Shown here one piece after another: positions 45,400-54,894 of a DNA stretch of 64,000 bases. Each line of letters starts with the position of its first letter. Position 1 is the stretch's first letter. Below the pieces are notes generated by a model. The model ran no database searches. It was not told where the DNA came from and worked only from the letters and a program-made list of their open reading frames with translations. The position numbers and the translations under genes were made by a program. The DNA is from an uncultured bacterium (GTDB lineage Bacteria > Calescibacteriota > Calescibacteriia > Calescibacteriales > Calescibacteriaceae), in the NCBI GenBank assembly GCA_938036315.1, contig CALHPK010000001.1:62001-126000 (forward strand), in the 5' to 3' direction.

Positions 45400-47031
45400 T
45401 CACATAGAAATCGATCCTTTCCTAAACTCTGTTTCACCTATTTTCACGTTCAAGAGAGCCGGTTTGCTTTCTTCTGTCATATACTGCAAAGCTCGCCCCA
45501 AAGCAGGCTTTATTTCATCAGGATACTGAACATACTCGCCATATCCACCCAATGCCTCAACAACTTTGTCGTACCGCGAAAAATCAAGAGTAGTAGCTAT
45601 GGCTCTACCATACATAGGAACTTGCGCTCTTTTTATCTGAGTCCATCCAGCGTCATTCCCAATAACTCCCAAAAACGGTACTTTGAACCTAACAGCAGTA
45701 TCATATTCAAAACCATTAAAACCAAAAGCTCCATCCCCGAACACAACAATTACTGTGTGATCTGGTTTTTCAAGCTTTGAGGCTATAGCAAATGGGACTC
45801 CAACACCCAATGTCCCAAACGGGCCAGGATCAAGCCATCCACCAATCCAGGTCGGCTTTAAAAAATATGCTGCAGACCCCACAATATCTCCGCCATCCCC
45901 TATAATTATCACCTTCTCACCTAAAGAATCAACAAATTCTGCAAGATCTTTACAGAGTCTCAACGGATTAATAGGGACTGAATTTGAACTGGCCTCATGA
46001 TAGACTTTCTCTACTCTCTGCCTCTCATGATAAGAAAGTTCTTCAACCCACTTTGAAAACTTCTCCGGACCCCAATCGCAAAGTTCCGAAACCTGTATCA
46101 AGCATGATAAAGGATCACACACCTGGGATATATCTCCCGGTTTATTTCTCTTGAGTTCCTCTGGATCTAAACCAACCCTGACCAAAAGCGCACTTTCATT
46201 AATCTGTCTTCCATAGTCGAGTCTGAAGTCAAGAGGGACTCCAGCAAGCAACACAAAATCTGCTTCCGACAAAGCTTGCTTTCTACAAAACCTGAAAAGA
46301 AGTGGGAAATCTTTGCCCAGCGCTCCTCGAGCGAGACCATTGAGGAAAACTGGAACTCCAAGCGTCTTACAAATTTGCTTCACGGTCCCCTTATACTTTG
46401 ACCATGCTATTTCACTGCCCAAAAGCAGAACGGGTTTCTTACACTCTTTTAGTTTTTCAAAAATTGAATACGCAGTAGACTTTGGACACTCAGGTCTTTT
46501 GTAGTAATACTCAAGAGGTGATAGATCATCACAGGGGGAAAAGAGGATATCCATTGGCATCTCAAGATACACCGGTCCTGGGTTACCATCCATAGCTATT
46601 GAAAAAGCTTTAGCTAGATACTCAGGTATATCTTCTGTGCGTGGGACTTGCGCAGCCCACTTTGTAATAGGTTTCATAACAGAAATGTGATCCATCTCTT
46701 GTAATGCTCCCTTTCCACGAAGAAATGTTGGGGCTTGCCCGCCTATTACTATCAACGGGGAATTCGCCCGCCATGCATTCGCAACCGAAGTAACAGCATT
46801 CATAACCCCAGGACCTGCAGTAACCGCCGCAACCCCAGGTACACCACTAACTCTTGAAGATGCATCAGCAGCAAATACGGCCGCCTGCTCATGCCTATAA
46901 TCTATAACCTTAACGCCATAATCAGCACAACCCTCATATATCTCCATTATGTGACCACCACTCAGAGTATGAAGATACCTAACACCATACTTACTCAGTA
47001 TCTTACCTACTAGTCGCCCTCCAGTCATCAT
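45400..47031 (-). CDS. Thiamine-diphosphate enzyme, acetolactate synthase/2-hydroxyacyl-CoA lyase-like
   Basis: The 543-residue protein has the three domains of the ThDP decarboxylase family. In the PYR domain the catalytic Glu is E48 in YRHEQAAVFAADASSR, followed by VTAGPGVMNAVTSVANAW. The central domain has IGGQAP and a conserved GARG-like segment (NGLARGALG). The C-terminal PP domain has the ThDP/Mg motif VFGDGAFGFNGFEYDTA to NDAGW. It is not a standard IlvB in overall feel (TLSGGHIMEIYEGC at the N-terminus) and is closer to ILVBL/2-hydroxyacyl-CoA lyase-like proteins. No IlvN-like small subunit is nearby. The reaction cannot be assigned. Confidence 0.85.
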   Translation of the reverse strand: MMTGGRLVGKILSKYGVRYLHTLSGGHIMEIYEGCADYGVKVIDYRHEQAAVFAADASSRVSGVPGVAAVTAGPGVMNAVTSVANAWRANSPLIVIGGQAPTFLRGKGALQEMDHISVMKPITKWAAQVPRTEDIPEYLAKAFSIAMDGNPGPVYLEMPMDILFSPCDDLSPLEYYYKRPECPKSTAYSIFEKLKECKKPVLLLGSEIAWSKYKGTVKQICKTLGVPVFLNGLARGALGKDFPLLFRFCRKQALSEADFVLLAGVPLDFRLDYGRQINESALLVRVGLDPEELKRNKPGDISQVCDPLSCLIQVSELCDWGPEKFSKWVEELSYHERQRVEKVYHEASSNSVPINPLRLCKDLAEFVDSLGEKVIIIGDGGDIVGSAAYFLKPTWIGGWLDPGPFGTLGVGVPFAIASKLEKPDHTVIVVFGDGAFGFNGFEYDTAVRFKVPFLGVIGNDAGWTQIKRAQVPMYGRAIATTLDFSRYDKVVEALGGYGEYVQYPDEIKPALGRALQYMTEESKPALLNVKIGETEFRKGSISM

Positions 47032-47176
47032 AAAATTTTATCAATTGCAAAAAAATAAACTTAGAATTTCACAAAACTCAGTACCACAAGTAAAGTCAAT
47101 CCTTCCCCAAAATATCTATATATTTCAAAGATAAAAACGAAAATATTTACTATTAGCTTAGGTAATAACTGAACAG

Positions 47177-48502
47177 ATGGAAGAAATCGGTGAAATATCT
47201 ATAGTAAGTTTGATTAAAGAATATCTTCCAGCAATTTTGATAATATTTGCGGTATCATTACCTTTGATTCTTCAAAAACCAATCTTCGGTATATATATTA
47301 TAACTTTCTTAATTCCTATCTCCCCATCAGTTTCAATAGGAGAAACAGCAGTAAGAGATATAACACTGAGAGCAGAAGATATAATTTTCGTAGCAACACT
47401 GATCTCGTGGGGAATCCACGGGTTCAAAATTCCAAAAAATGGAGACGGAGTAAAAATAGTTAAAGGACTTGCCCTTTTAGCTTTGTTTCATGCAATCTCA
47501 ACTTTCTTTTACCTTTCACCATATCGCATGAATGCTCAACTTCTTTTTCTTGCAAAGTATGTCCAATACTGGTCGTACTTCGTTCTTGCATTTTCCCTTA
47601 TAGAGAATAAAGAGGATATCAAGAGAGTAATCCTGGCATTTTACCTTGGAGTATCGCTTGCTCTGGTATACTGGCTCGGAGAAGTTGCAGACGGCAAAAT
47701 AGGAAATGAAATACGTTTCCCTTTCCACCGCAGATTCGCCGGCAGAGAAAATGTAGGAATATTCTGTTTTGGAGTCATGGCTATTTCTTTGCCATTTTTA
47801 CTAAACTCAAGGGGGATCAAAAAACTGTTTTTCGCTGTTTTTTTTGCATTAGCAACCGTAGTGTACTTCAGAACACTATCGAGGGCTTCATATCTGGCTG
47901 GATTAACATGGCTTATATTCTCTATTTTATTCTTGAGGAGAAAAGATATTCTCTTGACAACTTTGGCTATCACAATAGTATTCCCATTTATTGTCCCAGA
48001 TTACGTTATCAGAAGAATAAAGTATACTTTCGAAGGAGCCGGAGGTGGAGAGATACTAGATACAATATATGTGGAAAGCTCAGCATTCGTAAGACTAGGA
48101 CGGTGGGAATACTTCTTACTTGACCAACTTCCAGAAAGTCCAATAATTGGGTTTGGAATACTAGGCGTGGGACTTATGGATAACCAATACCTTAGAGTCT
48201 GGGGCGAAGCAGGAACAGCAGGGTTTATAGTCTTCTTATACATCATAAAAAAACTTTGGGAACTATTTTTCAAAACATATAAAATAGTAAAAAGTGAAAA
48301 CAGCAAAGAGGAATACACAAAGGCACTTTCTATCGGCATGATAGGCTGGTTCGTGGGGATTTTAGCTCATATGATACCTGCAAATACATTTGTTATACTT
48401 CAAACCGCCGAGATGTTCTGGCTACTTTCCGGAACCATAGCATCACTTCAAAAAATAAAAATAGAAAATGAAAAAGAAAAACTGACTAAAGCTGAAGCAT
48501 AA
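47177..48502 (+). CDS. O-antigen ligase/polymerase-like membrane protein
   Basis: This 441-residue protein has about 10-12 transmembrane helices and a large soluble loop near residues 290-350. The pattern FRTLSRASYLAGLTWLIFS and the loop FVRLGRWEYFLLDQLPESPIIGFGIL match the Wzy_C/O-antigen ligase family, which joins O-antigen to lipid A-core or acts in related polysaccharide polymerisation. Its place away from a polysaccharide cluster gives no help with specificity. The last 17 bp overlap the end of the convergent uvrB gene. The Lys/Glu-rich tail (KIENEKEKLTKAEA) may be an artefact of that overlap. Confidence 0.8.
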   Translation: MEEIGEISIVSLIKEYLPAILIIFAVSLPLILQKPIFGIYIITFLIPISPSVSIGETAVRDITLRAEDIIFVATLISWGIHGFKIPKNGDGVKIVKGLALLALFHAISTFFYLSPYRMNAQLLFLAKYVQYWSYFVLAFSLIENKEDIKRVILAFYLGVSLALVYWLGEVADGKIGNEIRFPFHRRFAGRENVGIFCFGVMAISLPFLLNSRGIKKLFFAVFFALATVVYFRTLSRASYLAGLTWLIFSILFLRRKDILLTTLAITIVFPFIVPDYVIRRIKYTFEGAGGGEILDTIYVESSAFVRLGRWEYFLLDQLPESPIIGFGILGVGLMDNQYLRVWGEAGTAGFIVFLYIIKKLWELFFKTYKIVKSENSKEEYTKALSIGMIGWFVGILAHMIPANTFVILQTAEMFWLLSGTIASLQKIKIENEKEKLTKAEA

Positions 48503-50501
48503 TTTTTCTAAGTTCCCTTATCTTATCCCTTACCTTGGCAGCTCTTTCAAACTCAAGATTCTTGGCATACTCTCTCATTTTTTTCTCAAGTTTACTTATA
48601 GTCTCTGGAATCTTAGAGGGAGGTAGATCTGTTATAGGGAACTCTCCCCAATCAATATCCTCTATAGCTTCTTTTTTATCTTTTGTTATCACAAATTCCT
48701 TTATATCTTTTTTGATACTTTGCGGAGTGATACCGTGCTTTATGTTATAATCAAGCTGAATCTTTCTCCTCCTTTCCATCTCAGCAACAGCTCTTTCAAT
48801 AGAGCTTGTTATCCTATCGGCATATAAAATGACCTTGCTCTCAATATTCCTTGCAGCTCTACCTGCTATCTGGATCACAGATCTTTCCGACCTGAGAAAA
48901 CCTTCTCTATCAGCATCAAGTATAGCAACTAAGGCAACCTCGGGGACATCTAATCCCTCTCTGAGCAAGTTTATACCAACAAGAACATCAAAAACACCAA
49001 GTCTTAGGTCTCTCAAGATATCCATCCTCTCCACAGTGTCTATTTCAGAATGTAGATAACGAGTTTTTATTCCGAGCGAATTTAAGTATTCAGACAGCTC
49101 CTCTGCTTGCCTTTTTGTTAAAGTCAAAACAAATGCTCTGTATCCATTTCTTACGACTTCCCTTATTTCTGAAACCACATCCTGAATTTGGTTCTGCGCG
49201 GGCTTTACAACAACTGGAGGATCCACAATTCCTGTAGGTCTTACTATCTGTTCAACGACATTTTCTGCAATATCTAACTCCCAATCTCCCGGCGTAGCAG
49301 ATACAAATATAACGTATCTCATAAATTTTTCGAACTCTTCGAACTTTAGAGGTCTGTTATCATAGGCTGAAGGAAGGCGCCAGCCGTAATCTATAAGGTT
49401 TTTCTTGCGGGTGAAATCACCTTTATACATACCACGAAGCTGAGGGACCGTTATATGACTTTCATCTATAAATATGAGGAAATCACCCTGAAAGTAGTCG
49501 AATATAGTATACGGAGGATCGCCAGGTGATCTGCCATCAAAATGTCTTGAATAATTCTCTATCCCTTTACAGTACCCAAAATTTTCAAGCATCTCAAGAT
49601 CGTGCTGGACTCTCCTTTTTAATCTTTCCGCTTCAACCAACTTTCCTTGCTCCAAAAACTCACTATAGACCTTTCTCAATTCTTCTTTTATTGATCTCAG
49701 GGCTTTTTCCATCTCATTGCGCGGAGCTATATAATGATTCCCAGGATAAATTTCAATCTCTTCTAATTTTCCCAAAACAGTCCCAGAAAGAGAATCAATA
49801 ACATATATTGATTCGATCTCATCTCCAAAAAATTCAAATCTTATAGCTTGTGACTCTTCATACGCCGGAAAAACATCTACTTTGTCCCCTTTTACCCTGA
49901 AGGTACTTCTTTTGAACTCAAGATCACTTCTTATGTAGCCAGCTGAGACAAGCTTTCTTAGGAATTCCAACATCGATATTTTCTGCTTGCGCTTGACAGC
50001 TACTTTCAGGCCACCGTAGTAATACGGCGAGCCGATATTGTATATTGCTGAAACCGTTGCAATAACTATAACATCTTTTCTTGTAAGAACAGATCTTGTT
50101 GCAGAGTGTCTTAGCCGATCTATCTCCTCATTTATAATAGCTTCCTTCTCTATATAGAGATCATATTCTGGCAGATACGATTCAGGCTGGTAGTAATCAT
50201 AATATGAAACAAGATATTCAACCGCATTGTTGGGGAAAAAACTTTTGAATTCAGTGTATATTTGTCCGGCGAGGGTCTTATTTGGCTCTATTATTATTGC
50301 TGGCATACCCAAAGCTGAAATAACGCAGGCCATAGTGTAGCTTTTCCCAGAACCAGTTACTCCCAGCAGGACCTGAAACCTTTTCCCCTGCCTTACTCCG
50401 TCAACTAAAGAAGATATAGCTTTCGGCTGATCTCCACGCGGAGAAAAAGGAGATTCAAGGCGGAATTTGGAATTTCCACTGGTAGTGATAATATTATTCA
50501 C
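48486..50501 (-). CDS. uvrB: Excinuclease ABC subunit B
   Basis: UvrB is the damage-verifying helicase-like subunit of nucleotide excision repair. Diagnostic blocks are FSPRGDQPKAI, Walker A GVTGSGKSYTMA, the beta-hairpin region YYDYYQPESYLPEYDLYIEK (shortened here), FIDESHITVPQLRGMYKGD, SATPGDWEL, GINLLREGLDVPEVALVAILDADREGFLRS and a C-terminal UVR motif (LEKKMREYAKNLEFERAAKVRDKI) that contacts UvrC. The length of 671 is normal. Its start overlaps the rpsG stop by four bases, so it is translated with the ribosomal genes rpsL-rpsG, an unusual partnership. It is convergent and overlapping with the O-antigen-ligase-like gene. Confidence 0.97.
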   Translation of the reverse strand: MNNIITTSGNSKFRLESPFSPRGDQPKAISSLVDGVRQGKRFQVLLGVTGSGKSYTMACVISALGMPAIIIEPNKTLAGQIYTEFKSFFPNNAVEYLVSYYDYYQPESYLPEYDLYIEKEAIINEEIDRLRHSATRSVLTRKDVIVIATVSAIYNIGSPYYYGGLKVAVKRKQKISMLEFLRKLVSAGYIRSDLEFKRSTFRVKGDKVDVFPAYEESQAIRFEFFGDEIESIYVIDSLSGTVLGKLEEIEIYPGNHYIAPRNEMEKALRSIKEELRKVYSEFLEQGKLVEAERLKRRVQHDLEMLENFGYCKGIENYSRHFDGRSPGDPPYTIFDYFQGDFLIFIDESHITVPQLRGMYKGDFTRKKNLIDYGWRLPSAYDNRPLKFEEFEKFMRYVIFVSATPGDWELDIAENVVEQIVRPTGIVDPPVVVKPAQNQIQDVVSEIREVVRNGYRAFVLTLTKRQAEELSEYLNSLGIKTRYLHSEIDTVERMDILRDLRLGVFDVLVGINLLREGLDVPEVALVAILDADREGFLRSERSVIQIAGRAARNIESKVILYADRITSSIERAVAEMERRRKIQLDYNIKHGITPQSIKKDIKEFVITKDKKEAIEDIDWGEFPITDLPPSKIPETISKLEKKMREYAKNLEFERAAKVRDKIRELRKIMLQL

Positions 50502-50971
50502 CAGCGATAATGTGCAAAAGTTTTATTAGCTTCTGCCATCTTGCGTAATTCATCTTTCATCTTTACAGCCCCGCCCTTACCTTCCGCAGCATCCAATATT
50601 TCATAAGCAAGTCGCTCCTCCATTGTTCTCTTATCCTTCCTATCTCGAGCCGCTTGAACAATAAAGCTAAGAGCAAGATGAAGTTTCCTTTTAGGAAGAC
50701 ACTCAACTGGTATCTGATAAGTTGCACCACCAACACGCCTTGATTTCACTTCCCACTCCGGTTCAGTATTTTCAATTGCCCTTTTAAAAACCTCAACCGG
50801 ATCTTTACCAGTCTTATTTTTTATAATGTCAAATGCACTGTAAACTATCCATCTTGCTAGCGATTTCTTACCATCCCACATAATCTTATTTATGAGCTTT
50901 TCAACCTCTACCGACCTATATAAAATATCCGGCTGTATCTGTCTGACCTGAACCTTACCTTTTCTTGGCAT
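50498..50971 (-). CDS. rpsG: 30S ribosomal protein S7
   Basis: S7 nucleates the 30S head. The sequence PRKGKVQVRQIQPDILYRS, then GKKSLARWIVYSAFDIIK, ENTEPEWEVKSRRVGGATYQIPVE and the C-terminal KMAEANKTFAHYRW are all standard, and 157 residues is the usual length. A duplicated ribosome-binding site precedes it, inside the end of rpsL. The next gene is uvrB, overlapping by four bases; the classic next genes fusA and tuf are not here. Confidence 0.98.
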   Translation of the reverse strand: MPRKGKVQVRQIQPDILYRSVEVEKLINKIMWDGKKSLARWIVYSAFDIIKNKTGKDPVEVFKRAIENTEPEWEVKSRRVGGATYQIPVECLPKRKLHLALSFIVQAARDRKDKRTMEERLAYEILDAAEGKGGAVKMKDELRKMAEANKTFAHYRW

Positions 50972-50980
50972 CTGTCAACT

Positions 50981-51002
50981 TACCTCCCTTTTACCTCCCT
51001 TT
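50981..51002 (-). repeat. 11-bp perfect tandem duplication containing the rpsG ribosome-binding site
   Basis: On the minus strand AAAGGGAGGTA occurs twice back to back. The proximal GGGAGG copy is correctly placed for rpsG; the distal copy encodes the last residues (KGR) and stop of rpsL. So the duplication sets both the C-terminus of S12 and a double Shine-Dalgarno for S7. Confidence 0.92.
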
Positions 51003-51383
51003 AGCTGGCCCCTCCTTCGGTCTTTTCGCTCCATATTTGGATCTTGATTTCCTTCTCCCTTCAACACCAGCCGCGTCTAAGGTACCCCTTATTATATGAT
51101 ATCTGACACCTGGCAGATCTTTCACCCTGCCGCCTCTCACAAGTACAACCGAGTGCTCCTGCAAATTATGCCCTATCCCCGGAATATAAGCTATAACTTC
51201 TCTCCCATTAGATAACCTAACTTTTGCAACCTTCCTCAGAGCAGAATTTGGCTTCTTAGGAGTAACTGTGTACACTCTTATACAAACGCCCCTCCTCTGT
51301 GGGTTCCCATCAAGAGCAGGTGATTTACTCTTCCACTCTTTCTCCCCCCTTCCGTACCTTACAAGCTGATTTATCGTCGGCAT
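50991..51383 (-). CDS. rpsL: 30S ribosomal protein S12
   Basis: S12 is at the decoding centre. The protein starts [12 protein letters not shown], includes [27 protein letters not shown], then [38 protein letters not shown], with the Lys of KKPNSALR and KDLPG where streptomycin-resistance changes occur in other species. Both positions carry the ordinary Lys. The length of 130 is slightly longer than the 123-124 of E. coli because of the C-terminal [13 protein letters not shown] tail. rpsG follows 20 bp downstream. Confidence 0.98.
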   Translation of the reverse strand: MPTINQLVRYGRGEKEWKSKSPALDGNPQRRGVCIRVYTVTPKKPNSALRKVAKVRLSNGREVIAYIPGIGHNLQEHSVVLVRGGRVKDLPGVRYHIIRGTLDAAGVEGRRKSRSKYGAKRPKEGPAKGR

Positions 51384-51507
51384 ATATAGTGATTATAATA
51401 AAAAATCCATCATCGGATTGCAAAAACACAAGAATTTTTCACAATATCCCAAGAACATTTTTGATTTTTTACTATCACCGCAAAAACAGTAGTAAAATTT
51501 AGCAATA

Positions 51508-52647
51508 ATGACCCCAGGTCCTTCTACAATAGAAAAGCTCAAAATCGAAACCTACAATTTCTCAAAGCACAGCATAGAGGATAGGGAAAAAATAATCTGT
51601 GGACTTAAGATATCGGAAAAACTCTCCCATCTTCATTTATCTACTATCAAAAAAAGCGGTATTGATAATGTAGTTCCACTTATAACCTGTGGTAGAGTAG
51701 AGTTTATCTATCTTGCTGATAAGTTTATAGGATTTGATGGATTTGACAGACTTGATGGATGGAATGCCTTTTCACACCTTGTAAAAGTAGCGTCAGGAAT
51801 TTCAACTTTGGTATTAGGCGAGACTCAAATCACAAATCAACTCAAAAGGGCCTTTTTCGAGGCAAGGAAAAATGGATTATGTGACGGCAGAATGATAGGA
51901 ATCCTATCAGAAGTCCTGCGAATATCAAAAATAGTAAGAACCAAAATGCAACTACACCCTGTATCTTTCTCTTCAATTGTCAAGAAAAAAGCGGAAGAAA
52001 TAATCGGAGATCTTTCAGATAAAACCCTATTTGTCATAGGTACAGGAGCAGTTGCTCATGATGTGTTCAGAGTAGCAAAAAATTTTTCAAAAATCATAAT
52101 CTACTCCCGCTCCCCACAAAAGGCAAGTCAAATAGCAAAAGAAATCGAAAAGCACCTTAAAGTTAAGACAGAATACGTGAGCTCAATTAAGGAGGGCGTA
52201 GAAAATTCCGATGTGATCGTCACTGCTACCGACCACCCCGGATATCTTATAAATAATGAACATATCGATGGTATTAGAAAAAAAATTGTCCTAATCGATC
52301 TATCCATCCCTCGAAATATATCCCCAGATATAGCAAATGACAATATCTTCCTCTTTAATGTTGATACCATGATCAGTAAAGATAAGAACCTCGAGAAATT
52401 AGAAGAGTCAGAAAAATATATAAAAGCGGAAATTGAAAAACTCAAAATAAGGTTAAACGAAAACAAGGAAGTTCAAGAAATTGCTAGCCTGAATGAGGAA
52501 TTTAGAGAGATAATCTACGAGCACTTGAAAAAATACACAGATATTGATGAAGATGAAATAGTAAAAATATCAAAGTCATTATCTAAAAAACTTCTATCCA
52601 GGTTTTTTGCAAAATTCAGAGAAAAAAGTCTATTGTCCTCCAACTGA
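51508..52647 (+). CDS. hemA: Glutamyl-tRNA reductase
   Basis: HemA reduces glutamyl-tRNA to glutamate-1-semialdehyde, the first step of C5 tetrapyrrole synthesis. The catalytic Cys is C61 in PLITCGRVEFIY; the family motif is S/T-C-N-R-x-E, so the Asn is Gly here. VASGISTLVLGETQITNQLKRAFFEARKNG is the conserved region near the catalytic domain, and FVIGTGAVAHDVF begins the NADPH domain, followed by IDLSIPRNIS. The C-terminal dimerisation helix is present. 379 residues is short for the family (about 420), with a brief N-terminus. The rest of the haem pathway is not in the window. Confidence 0.93.
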   Translation: MTPGPSTIEKLKIETYNFSKHSIEDREKIICGLKISEKLSHLHLSTIKKSGIDNVVPLITCGRVEFIYLADKFIGFDGFDRLDGWNAFSHLVKVASGISTLVLGETQITNQLKRAFFEARKNGLCDGRMIGILSEVLRISKIVRTKMQLHPVSFSSIVKKKAEEIIGDLSDKTLFVIGTGAVAHDVFRVAKNFSKIIIYSRSPQKASQIAKEIEKHLKVKTEYVSSIKEGVENSDVIVTATDHPGYLINNEHIDGIRKKIVLIDLSIPRNISPDIANDNIFLFNVDTMISKDKNLEKLEESEKYIKAEIEKLKIRLNENKEVQEIASLNEEFREIIYEHLKKYTDIDEDEIVKISKSLSKKLLSRFFAKFREKSLLSSN

Positions 52648-54162
52648 AAACTTAAATTTCTCAACGACTCCTAATTTTCCGCCCCCAGTTGCACTTTCTA
52701 ATTTTTGCTTGTAAAGCTGACATTCAGAAATGGAATCAACGGAACATCTATTACTATCACAAACAGAACTACATCCATTGCTACCGCAAAGAGAACCATT
52801 GATAATCTCTCCTGCATCGGAACAATAATATTCATATGGAATTGCACCTGCTAAATCTGGAACAAGGTAAAAACTTACAGTATAATTTCCTAACCGCTCA
52901 ACACTAAATCTGTGCTGCAATATATCAAATTTTATTCCTTTATCAATCATCTTTATATATACCTCATTGAATCCAGATATTTTTCCTTCTATGACAAAAT
53001 AGAGAGTATTTCCAAACCCCAGACCATCAAAAGCTACAAATTTTGTTGATATAGTAACCGGTGGGCTATAATTTTTTTCAGAGGGATTCTGATTATACTG
53101 ATCTTGATATGAAACATACATCAGTGGCGCAGAACTGCGCACAACAATAGGCCCCACACTTTTACTACTCCTTTTACCTTCACTATTCTCAGCAATAATG
53201 GATATATAAGTAGAAATTTCTTTTGTGTAAGAGTGTGATAATTTGAAAATATAGCTACCCTGCCCCGCTCTAATTGCACTCTCCGGCCTCAGAACATCCG
53301 CTTTGCCATCTCCCCAGTCAATATAAGCAATCTTAAGATTACTACCTAAATTATAGATTCCAACATACAGGCCAACCTCTGAAGGCAAAGTAGAAAGTAT
53401 GCTGTCACCATAAGTTTGATAGGAGTCCGCTTTCACATAGTCATAAATAACTGAGATAAAAGGAGAAGAAGCTAACTGCACCCCTGCCCCCTCAAAAACC
53501 CTTATTTTGAGACTGACAGAGTTTGAAAGAGGATAGGGAGCAAATCTATTATCATCATAGACATAAAGAGATATAACATAATCTCCAGGGGCGTTATAGA
53601 TATGTGAACCCATGCACTCCTGTAAGAATTCCTCTTGCCCATCTCCCCAATTGATAATTATAACAGAAATGCCATTTGCATCTTTACATATGGCCCTAAA
53701 ATAAACAGGAAGTCCCGGAACAAAATCAGAAGCCGGATCAGTAAAATTAGAACTCCTATAAGTCTGGGCATTAATAATCATAGGTTTGTCATTAGTAATT
53801 ATTACCGACTCAGAACGCGACGCTCCAGATTTATCTTTACCGTAAAGCCTAACATAAAAGACCCCCGGTCGCTCATAAACATGCTCGAGAATCAACTTAT
53901 CCCCCTGAAGCTTACTTCTTATATCCTCAACTTCTCCATCTCCATAATCTAAAATAAGCTCACTTATATCACCACGTGACGGAATAGCCCTCACCAAAAA
54001 GGAAACAGATAAAGGATACTCTCCATAATTCCGTGATGGAACTACTGCCAACAACGGCCCAGATGTAGCCGGAAGTTTATCTAAATTGGTACATTGTAAT
54101 AATTGTAATTGCACTAAAACTAAAAATAGTGCAAAAACCTGAATTACCCCTCTACTCTTCAT
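52630..54162 (-). CDS. Lipoprotein with PKD-like repeats and a C-terminal Cys cluster
   Basis: The N-terminus is a signal with LLQC, which would put a lipidated Cys at position 24, although Gln at -1 is unusual. Three PKD-like beta domains follow, each with a W/YGDG motif: LDYGDGEVED then HVYERPGVFYVRLY; INWGDGQEEFL then HIYNAPGDYVISLY; IDWGDGKADVL then HSYTKEISTYI. Near the C-terminus there is a Cys cluster (CSDAG, CGSNGCSSVC, CSVDSISEC). PKD domains are extracellular protein-interaction units. This is one of several large surface proteins in the window. The 3' end overlaps hemA by 18 bp convergently. Function is unknown. Confidence 0.75.
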   Translation of the reverse strand: MKSRGVIQVFALFLVLVQLQLLQCTNLDKLPATSGPLLAVVPSRNYGEYPLSVSFLVRAIPSRGDISELILDYGDGEVEDIRSKLQGDKLILEHVYERPGVFYVRLYGKDKSGASRSESVIITNDKPMIINAQTYRSSNFTDPASDFVPGLPVYFRAICKDANGISVIIINWGDGQEEFLQECMGSHIYNAPGDYVISLYVYDDNRFAPYPLSNSVSLKIRVFEGAGVQLASSPFISVIYDYVKADSYQTYGDSILSTLPSEVGLYVGIYNLGSNLKIAYIDWGDGKADVLRPESAIRAGQGSYIFKLSHSYTKEISTYISIIAENSEGKRSSKSVGPIVVRSSAPLMYVSYQDQYNQNPSEKNYSPPVTISTKFVAFDGLGFGNTLYFVIEGKISGFNEVYIKMIDKGIKFDILQHRFSVERLGNYTVSFYLVPDLAGAIPYEYYCSDAGEIINGSLCGSNGCSSVCDSNRCSVDSISECQLYKQKLESATGGGKLGVVEKFKFSVGGQ

Positions 54163-54213
54163 AGCCTTCCGTTTATTATTTATTATTAATTTTATTATTA
54201 AATTATTATTAAG

Positions 54214-54253
54214 TCTTTTAAGTTCGATTTATTTCTTTTAAGTTCAATTTATT
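54214..54253. repeat. 20-bp tandem duplication
   Basis: TCTTTTAAGTTCRATTTATT occurs twice in a row with one mismatch, preceded by a TTA-rich low-complexity stretch from about 54174. It lies in the 169-bp gap between ribH and the PKD lipoprotein gene. Confidence 0.9.
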
Positions 54254-54331
54254 CATTAGATCAATATCAATTAATTTCAGATTAATCTATAGAATTTGAT
54301 AAGCTGAGATTTTACCATCTGATAGGGATTT

Positions 54332-54760
54332 TTATTTCTGCTCTGAGGTTATTTTATGCTTTAGCATTGCCATTTCAATTGCATCCTTTGCCCATTCATA
54401 TCCTTTATTACCATATTTGCCCCCAGCTCTATCTATTGCCTGGTTCACATTCTCAACTGCAAGGACCCCAAAAATAATCGGAGTTCCTGTCTCAACAGCT
54501 ACCTTAGTAATACCTTCTGTAACTCCTTTTATAACCAAATCAAAATGGTAGGTTTCCCCTTTGATGACACACCCTAATGTTAAAACTGCATCGAACTTTT
54601 GATATATAAGTTTCGCAACAACAGGAATTTCAAAAGCTCCAGGGACATAAAAAACCTCGTATTCAACATTGCTCTCTTCAAATGCCCGCTTCGCTCCTTC
54701 AAGAAGCTTCGAAGTGATAAACTCATTAAATCTGGACACGATTATTCCAACCTTCAACAT
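54332..54760 (-). CDS. ribH: 6,7-dimethyl-8-ribityllumazine synthase
   Basis: RibH makes lumazine, the penultimate riboflavin precursor, usually as a 60-subunit capsid. Blocks are VGIIVSRFNEFITSKLLEGA, VPGAFEIPVVAKL, TLGCVIKGETYHFD with the catalytic His, ITKVAVETGTPIIFGVLAVEN and GNKGYEWAKDAIEMA. The length of 142 is normal. Other rib genes are not in the window. It is probably monocistronic. Confidence 0.97.
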   Translation of the reverse strand: MLKVGIIVSRFNEFITSKLLEGAKRAFEESNVEYEVFYVPGAFEIPVVAKLIYQKFDAVLTLGCVIKGETYHFDLVIKGVTEGITKVAVETGTPIIFGVLAVENVNQAIDRAGGKYGNKGYEWAKDAIEMAMLKHKITSEQK

Positions 54761-54894
54761 ATCAATATTTTATTTATCGTCACATATACCAAAAATTAAA
54801 TAGGAAAAGACACGCTCATCTTTGTGAGTTATCAAATACCGCTACTCAAAAATTAGTTCCACACCATTTTTGCACAAAGATTATGTTTTCAGGA

